From contig JBBBWG010003670.1 of NCBI GenBank assembly GCA_037176905.1, forward strand, positions 26,816 to 90,815: DNA of 64,000 bases. The letters are read 5' to 3'. The DNA comes from Azolla pinnata (taxonomy: Eukaryota; Streptophyta; Polypodiopsida; Salviniales; Salviniaceae). Made by a program: the position numbers and the translations under genes. The notes below the pieces were generated by a model, which saw only the letters and a program-made list of their open reading frames with translations, did no database searches and had not been told where the DNA came from. Below are positions 56,665 through 64,000 of the stretch, piece after piece (position 1 is the stretch's first letter; every line of letters begins with the position of its first letter).

Positions 56665-59600
56665 ATGGGGAAGATTCTGTCCCGATCTCTCGCTTTCTCC
56701 CCGTCTGAGTATGATGCTATGGAAGTGTTGAACTCGGGAAGAAAGAAGAAGTCTCTCTATAGACAGTATTCTTACATCGCCGATGAGTATGACACCATTG
56801 AGCAGGTAATGCTGCACCACGGAAATCTGTATGGATTTCTCCCGACATATCCATGGCGATGCATTCATATCATACTGTATTTCTCTGGAATCAAAACCTC
56901 AAAGGAGGACAGATAATATCCTTGAATATTTCCATGGGATTTCTAGTAGTACTTCATAAAACCTTGTGATTACCCTTCCGAATCCCATAACTTTCAACTC
57001 TTTCGCTATTTCAAATCTGCGATTGGGACATATTGTCTCATGATTTCCGTGATAATTGAGGATATGTAATACCCCTGAGTATTTCTATGGGATTCCTAGC
57101 CTTACTTCTCAAAATCATCCTTTTTTCCCTTTAGGATCGTGCAATTTCCACGGTTTCCACAATTTCTAGCCATGAGTTGGGTCAGATATATCCTAGTTCC
57201 CCTAATAATTGAGGCATATGTCAGTTTAAGCAAGGAAATAAGTTAAAGCCTCGAGAACAAAAATCAACGAGCATGGTTTATCTGATGAGGTATAGTGGAC
57301 TCTTACCGAGAGAGAAAAAACCATCGCTCATTATTGCTATGATATATGTTTTATATCAGAATCGATAAGCACAATCACAGTTTGTGATGGATAAGATAGA
57401 GCTTCACTGTAACTCGATATATTTGTGTCACAATTTTCTGTGATGATTAGGTTACAAATGCACTGAGGAATGCTGGCCTCGAATCATCGAATCTCATTGT
57501 TGGCATCGATTTCACGAAAAGTAATGAATGGACAGGTTTGCCCTCTCTCACTCTATCTGTGAGGCATATTAGTTTCTAGTTATCTTCATTGAATGGAATA
57601 ACTTTTATACACAGTTCACAATTTGACCCAAAGAACATGGTCAGTCAATAATAGTCTATTCACATATCAATGGCCAATCCACTATTGTCAATACTCTAAA
57701 TTTAACCAGGCTATTATTCATTGTGCCATTTGATATCCATAGTTGAATTCATGATGCACTAAATTTTTCTTTTTGTTTGTAATAAGGTCGATATATTTGA
57801 AAGATGATTTTTTGCTGATGAAATGGTAGGCAAATATTCCTTCCATGGAAAAAGTCTACATGCTATATGTGGTGACATGGTTAAGAATCCATATGAATGT
57901 GCAATCTCGATCCTCGGACAGACCCTTTCACCATTCGATGATGATAACCTCATACCATGTTTCGGATTTGGAGATGGTATTTTCAAATATGACCCTTCTC
58001 ATTATGATCTTACTGCATTGTTTCTTAGTTTTCCAAATGCCCGAAGTCTTCATTATCCATCAAGGCCTAGGTCAACCCACTCTTGAACAACTATCATATC
58101 ATGCGGTTCAAACTATGCTATTCGAACAACTCTAAAATTCAGCAATGTGACTTGAGCAATTATAGAGTTGATTCACTTTCTCTCTTTTGGGGGTTGACCA
58201 GGGGTGATTTGTGGAAGAAACAGAAAACTTAGGAGCTTTTGGAGGGACAAAAGAAAAACTCAGATTTATTTCGGAAATTTTCTTTACTGCTTATGGAAAT
58301 GTGATTTCCACAAACAGTAATTGTCAAAATGAATGCTATTAGTTTATGGAAGTTCATTGTGTTAACCGTTGTGATTTTGGTGTACATGCAGTAACAACAC
58401 ATGATAGGAACGTATTTAGCTTCTTTCCTGATCATCGCCCATGTAAAGGTTTCGAAGAGGCTCTTTCACGCTATAAGGAATTAGCTCCTCATGTTTGTCT
58501 TGCTGGTAGATCCATGAAACTAACATTTCAAGTATTGTGATGTTATATTGAATTGGAGCCTAGAAAACAAAAGTTTTGAATGAGAAAAAGCTATACAAAG
58601 TCGCAATCGTATTCACTAACTTGCTGGATCTGTTGCTGCATAGGACCTACTTCCTTTGCACCTATCATAGAAGCTGCCATCGATATTGTTGTACAGAGTG
58701 ATTGCCAGTACCATGTACTATTAATAATAGCAGATGGCCAGGTTTGTTTCTGTCTAGGATTTTGTGGAATCTTTGTTTCTATCGATAACTTCGTTTCTCA
58801 ACTGTTTCCTATGAATTGCTTTGCATTCACATAATTCCCCATGATATATACCCTGGATTTTCTCTTAGGTGATTCTCAATGAATACAATGCGCCTTATAT
58901 ACAATGACTGCCACTAAATACAGTGCCATTCCATTTATAAATTTCCTTGCTTTTCTAGGTCACTCGAAGCATTGATACAGATTTAGGTAGATTAAGTCCA
59001 CAAGAGCAAGCAACTATTGATGCCATTGTGGCGGCGAGGTAACCTTTTCATTCCTTTATTTCTCTTACTTTGGAGTTATGATGTGGGTTTCTGCCTAAAC
59101 TTATCAGCTTTGACCTTCTTATTGATGGAATGGCAGCGAATACCCACTTTCTATTGTGTTAGTAGGGGTTGGTGATGGACCATGGGATATGATGCACCAG
59201 TATGATGACAACATACCTGATCGGTTATTTGACAATTTTCAGGTTATATGTATATCTATAGGAAGAAACTTGAAACATCCCTGATCATTCCCTTTTTCCT
59301 TGAATGCATATGGTGAGGAGTGCTGGAAGAGATAAAAAGGGGAATTGAGATATATAACTGGTCCAATAGCACAGAACATTTAGAGAAGATAGATAAATTT
59401 ACCATCAAACATTTTAAACAGCAGATTTTGTTTTTGATGGGGAAAATCTGTGGCAACAAATTCACAATCAAATGTTATATTGCAGTTTGTCAACTTTACA
59501 GAGATAATGGCAAGGAACATTCCAGCACAGCAGAAAGAAGCTGCATTCGCATTGGCTGCATTGATGGAGATTCCAAGCCAATTCAAAGCTGCTGTGAGCT

Positions 59601-60377
59601 ATAACCTCTTAAAGTTAGTATGTCCTCACCTATAATAGTGTGGGTTGTTTGATCTTCTCTCAATCAAGGAACTCTCTGATAAGTCTTTGGTTTCTCTAGC
59701 CGCCGGACTGAGAGAACAACTACCATAGCTCCATTGAGTACACCCATAGATTTTGTAGGAGATCGTACAAACTCAAGACGGGTTTTCGAGTATGGATTTA
59801 CTGCTAATGGGAACAATTCCTTTTCTGATAATTCACATTCGGCGAGGAAAAGTCGTGAAGATTTCAATGAAGATGCTCAGGTAACTGGCACAAGCAGCTC
59901 TTTCAAGCTGAATAATTTCAGATCCGATATACGAAAATTTAGTAGCTCTCACACCTTTCTATATTTTCCACTGCCCCTTAGCATGACTGTCCTGTTTGCC
60001 GGGATAACTTGAAGAATATGGCCTTCAACTGTGGACACCAGGTCAGATTTTCTGTCGCAATTAATTATGTTGTTTACTTTATTTTCTTTTGGTTCAGTAG
60101 AACAAATAAGCTGCTCCAACAAGAATCTTAGAAGATACGTTGTCATATGAACACACAACATTCTTCAAGGGAAAATTTGAATGCAAAACAAATTTTATTT
60201 CAAGAGCATCAAGCAGCTTAATAAAGATGTATTGCATTTCCATCTGAATTAAATACAAATCTTAAAAAATGTGTTTATTTTGAATGTTATATCCAGACTT
60301 GTCAGGAGTGTGCAACTGGTCTATTTTCATGTCCTATTTGTCGAGTAAAGATCTCATCAAGATTGAGGCTGTATTGA
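56665..60377 (+). CDS. RGLG: RGLG-type E3 ubiquitin ligase (copine/VWA domain plus RING)
   Basis: Eleven exons: 56665-56805, 57451-57535, 57830-57976, 58392-58505, 58644-58741, 58959-59038, 59137-59242, 59486-59613, 59700-59880, 59982-60041 and 60297-60377; 406 residues, all phases consistent. RGLG proteins are membrane-anchored RING ligases in hormone and stress signalling, and build Lys63 chains in Arabidopsis. Gly2 in MGKILSRS suits N-myristoylation. The copine/VWA domain (about 40-310) shows [19 protein letters not shown] (MIDAS-like DxTxS), [28 protein letters not shown] and [17 protein letters not shown] Ser/Arg linker precedes a C3HC4 RING with Cys363, Cys366, Cys377, His379, Cys382, Cys385, Cys392 and Cys395, ending in RLRLY. 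The N-terminus is shorter than in Arabidopsis RGLG2 (469), lacking the Pro/Tyr-rich stretch. Confidence 0.95.
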
Positions 60378-63300
60378 GGAGGAATTCATCGATGGTGTCA
60401 CTTCCCATATGATTATCGTGACAGAGAAGAAGATAAAAGCAAACAATGGTGTACCATCCGATCCTGATTTGTCAGTTGGGATTCATGAATGATTGTATGT
60501 GTATACCCATTTAGCTATACCTGGAGGAATCAAATTACTTCAAATCACAATTCTCATCGGAGATCGACGGTAAATGATGTGTATTCCAAATGCAGGAGCT
60601 CTAGAAGCTTTCATAACAGAGGCACTCATGCCTCAAAGTATTTTTGTGAGATTACTTTGTACACTATGTATTCGATTCGAAACATACAAATATATTTTGA
60701 AAGGAAACCCTATTGAATGTTTTCCTGCTCATTCAGGAAAGAATTTCTGTATCAGTATGATCTTCCAAAATCATGACAAAATTTATGATTAGGTCTCTGT
60801 GGATTGGGCAAATCCAAAATTTTTATGGCACTGAAAATCTCGGTGCCCTGTCCCTATTGTTTAGCAGCTAAGACAGTCCCAAAAGATGCAATCAATTACT
60901 TGCAATAAATCACCTGCCTTAACGACATCATCATGCCCTTGATTCTGCCATTAGATGGCTTCCCAAATCGCATCAATCCCAATCATTAGAGCCTTTAATC
61001 ATGGCATTATTGCTAGCAATACATTAACCAGATGGCATCATGTGGACCCGAACAACCTTATTGTATAGAACGCCTCAAAAGTGGAAGAAAGCGCGATATG
61101 CGTTTTTTGTCGGCTTTTGTCAAAGACGGAGAAGTTCACGAGTGCGACAAATATCGTTAAACTAGAGTTCGCCTGTCGACTCACTCTGGGGCAGCTCTTT
61201 CTTTGTCTCAAAACACTCGGGAATGGTATCATGATTCCATGATGGGTAGTCGAACATGTCGAATCGACACGAACATTCCCCTGTACGATTTCAGTTTTCC
61301 TCCAATAAAATCCCCCACGGCAACTCCATGCTATTCACCGAATTACCAGAACATTCTCGTATACCTCCAAAAGATGCCAACAAACAAACTTCATCTCCAA
61401 CCCTTGATCAGACAGATTTGTTAACTATTAGAGCTTGTAAACTCACAATACCATTATGAATCGTAAGCCAAGTGGGAATCTTTTGATTAACAAATCTCTC
61501 ATTTCCAGTATTTGCTCCACTATAAAAAAATAAGCAGAGGCCCACATAAAAAAGGACCACTTGATCACAAGCTCCCTTCGAGTTTGACTTCACTCTAATG
61601 AATTCTTGATAAGTATGTTAAACATAATCCTAGTGTGATAAATGTAGCAGAACAACATCTGACAAAGTGAATATATTATGTGTGTGTTTCTCTCTTTCAC
61701 TTAGAAAATGCCGAAATTGTTCATGCTACAAACTTGAAAGTAGCTTCGTCTTATATTTGTCCAGTGATGGATTAACCCTAGAATTTGGACCTCATAAGAG
61801 ATAATGGCATGATTTTCATTTGTCTCTCTTTTAAATTATCGTGTTTTGAGGTAACTTAGGGATGGGATAATGGAATATAATAAAGCGCTTTGATGAACTG
61901 TTAACGGCTTTGAATCTTATCCCAACAGCTTATAATTGTCAATGTCTAGAAGACCCCCGCCGAAAGCCTTGATCGGAGCCCCCCAATGAGCACATACAAT
62001 TGAATCAATCTTCCTCAAACGACTTTCTGAAAAGATTACAAACTTTCGCAACTTTCAAGGATACAATTTTTGAGTGCGTCGGTCTAAGTCCCCGTTTTCT
62101 TTAATTAGATTTCTTTTCCAAGAGAACTATCTCAATGGTGACCCATCGTGCACTTCCCTATTTATCATCAAACCTTATTATCATTAAAGATGGGTATGAG
62201 CCTAATCATGTAGTGGATTTTGTCGAGTTTTTACTTTGTTGTAGTTCACAAAGAATGCCTCCAATATGTAGACATGTTATCCCTTCATTTTCTACTTTTG
62301 ATAGAAAATAATTTCAAATTTATATTGCACCGCCAACTTTGATGAAGGGTTGTCATATAAGCCTTGAGCTAATGCTTGATGGCGTCGATGATTTGTATCT
62401 GTTTAAGTTGGTTTGATGGTCTAACCGGTTCATCAGTATACTCGATCTAACGCAGTTCACTCAAGATAATAGAAGTTTGCTCAGTATACTCAATTTAAGT
62501 TGGTTTTAGTTGGTGGTTGAGTGATCTGATTTAACTCATTCAATCTGGACTAAATGGCCCGCTAGACTAATCCTAAATCCTAAACTGGTTTAATGGTGCG
62601 ATGCCATTCTAATTACAGGTGTAAATGGCTGAATGCTGAATTTGGTTTCAAGCCTCGAAACATTTGAAATTCAACGCCCAATTCCCGACTACATTAGCTT
62701 GATATCAGCCAGACTTCAGTTCATGCATGATTTTTTTAGTAGTGGTCCATGATTTCTGCAGTGGTAGGGTTTCCAATGATGCAACCTTGTTTGGACCATA
62801 AAAAAAAATCAGAACATTTTCATCGCTCAATCATGTAGTCAATCACCCAATCTGGTAATGACTTCCAAATCAAGATGCAGTATGCCATGCTGATGTTCTT
62901 AAATCTGAGAGAACCCAGGTCCATTCGAACTTAATCACAGGCTTACTCACATGCCATTGATCGAAATCCATTTAGATCTTAAAAAACACATTGTTAATGC
63001 CAACCACCCGTTGAGCATGAGAGCACGGAGTTGATATTCTCCAACACTCATGAACACAAATGTTCAAGGCCTTCATCCCAAAGCCAGTTGAATAACAGAT
63101 CAAAACAAGTATAAAACCCCGAATTCCAGTTTTAAAAGCCCCAAATGGCAGTAAAACATTGTTATTATTGCCTACGATATATTGAATTGGATACATTTCT
63201 AAACCACCTGGGTTATTATGAAGGTCGCAAGTGTAAGATACACAATGCTAAAACAAGCAATATATGTGATACCCAAACAATTATTCACTCACACTAGACC

Positions 63301-63546
63301 GTACTCAGCTAGACTTCAGACCCTATTATTGTCATGATGAAGCCTTGGATTTTTATATATCCATAAAGAGTCCTCTGAACTAAATCCATAAAGCTTTAGC
63401 TTCTTGCCTCATAATTTCGTTTTTGCTTTCACATAAATGAACAAAAATCTAGAATAATAAAATCTTTTTCACCCATCATACTGTACACTCGAATCAAAAT
63501 AGGTTCATCTTTTTTCGGTTAAAGAGCAGAATGTATTAGAACATTT
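60378..63546. other. Intergenic between RGLG and YIF1, nothing recognised
   Basis: RGLG (+) and YIF1 (-) converge, so both 3' UTRs fall here. Frames of 60-90 codons at 60489-60792, 61203-61593 and 62972-63196 show no domain or splice support. No tandem arrays are visible, unlike the rest of the window. Confidence 0.5.
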
Positions 63547-63931
63547 TCAAATGTTTCGCATATAGCCTAACCATATCGATAATGGAAACTGTGCAACAGC
63601 CATAAAAAGAAGCAAGTAATGGTGCTTACTTGAGTCTCTTTCATAACCTCTGGCTACAGAAAATAGGACCCTCTTCATCGTCTTCACAAGGAATACAGCC
63701 ATACACAAGCTTGTCCATATCATCACGATGTAGTATGCATAGCTCCATATCATCCTTGCCAATATGGACAGTGCAACACCAACAAAGGCATAGCCCCCAT
63801 ATGAAACAATGTCGAGGATAGCAGCATCAGAATTTCCAAGAGCATATAGAGAAACACGAATTAATAAGACATTACACAACCATCCCAGTAATCCTTTTGT
63901 GAACTGCATGCTAAATGCCTCTGGAGTAAAT
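63547..63931 (-). CDS. YIF1: YIF1-family Golgi membrane protein, last exon only (cut by window edge)
   Basis: The terminal exon runs from an acceptor (cttgcag) at 63931 to TGA at 63547; earlier exons lie beyond the right edge or in the last 70 bases. YIF1 proteins form complexes with YIP1 and act in ER-Golgi vesicle transport. The exon reads FTPEAFSMQFTKGLLGW, LDIVSYGGYAFVGVALS, ARMIWSYAYY, CMAVFLVKTMKRVLF and SSKHHYLLLFMAVAQFPL, matching the conserved C-terminal four-span half of plant YIF1, and ends WLGYMRNI. The last exon starts inside a codon, so one or more upstream exons are certain. Confidence 0.9.
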
Positions 63932-64000
63932 CTGCAAGTCGATAAATCAATGTTCGATTAACTCCTCTATAGTACAAACTCTGATGCCACATAATACAAA

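Noticed and set aside
60489-60792. Frame reading MMCIPNAGALEAFITEALMP and on, downstream of RGLG
   Set aside because: Short, no recognisable domain, no splice signals linking it to RGLG, which ends normally after its RING finger.

Overview
The window is nuclear DNA of a land plant. The spliced genes, GT-AG introns in the NAA50/MET1/ABCC style, chloroplast transit peptides, a group I WRKY factor, a PLS-class PPR protein and a MET1-type DNA methyltransferase leave little doubt about that. The PLS-class PPR gene and the unusual MET1 and WRKY variants make me lean towards a non-seed plant (fern, lycophyte or bryophyte), but the sequence alone does not settle the lineage. Gene density is about one gene per 7 kb. 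I see no bacterial-type operons, CRISPR arrays or intact mobile elements.

Layout, left to right. 1-4.6 kb: gene-poor, with several degenerate tandem repeats. 4.67-5.6 kb: a 42-bp minisatellite. 5.6-9.6 kb: leader region and a four-exon group I WRKY transcription factor (+). 12.3-19.1 kb: an eleven-exon full-length ABCC/MRP transporter (-). 19.1-22.3 kb: microsatellites and three tandem-repeat families. 22.3-24.2 kb: an intronless PPR gene (-). 26.1-35.6 kb: MET1/DNMT1-type cytosine-5 DNA methyltransferase (-), for which I reconstruct an upstream first exon across a 2.4-kb intron made largely of tandem repeats. 36.1-36.8 kb: a 31-bp minisatellite upstream of MET1. 38.2-41.0 kb: NAA50 N-alpha-acetyltransferase (-). 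42.8-47.7 kb: nuclear-encoded chloroplast Ycf23 (-), nine exons. 49.2-50.3 kb: a CAT/CAC microsatellite and a TTAGGG-type telomere-like tract. 50.4-53.7 kb: CPP1, the chloroplast chaperone-like protein of POR (+). 56.7-60.4 kb: an RGLG-type RING E3 ligase with a copine/VWA domain (+), eleven exons. 63.5 kb to the right edge: the last exon of a YIF1 Golgi membrane protein (-).

The genes are ordinary dispersed eukaryotic genes and form no pathway. Ycf23 and CPP1 are a divergent pair of predicted chloroplast proteins. The strongest anomalies are: (1) the rebuilt MET1 N-terminus, whose join across intron 1 creates a methyl-CpG-binding-domain-like motif; (2) the WRKY protein, with WCKYGQK in its C-terminal domain and a zinc finger shortened by about six residues in its N-terminal domain; (3) tandem arrays sitting upstream of, or in the first intron of, most genes here. 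All exon boundaries were worked out by eye from splice signals, reading phase and remembered family conservation. No alignment or transcript data were available.
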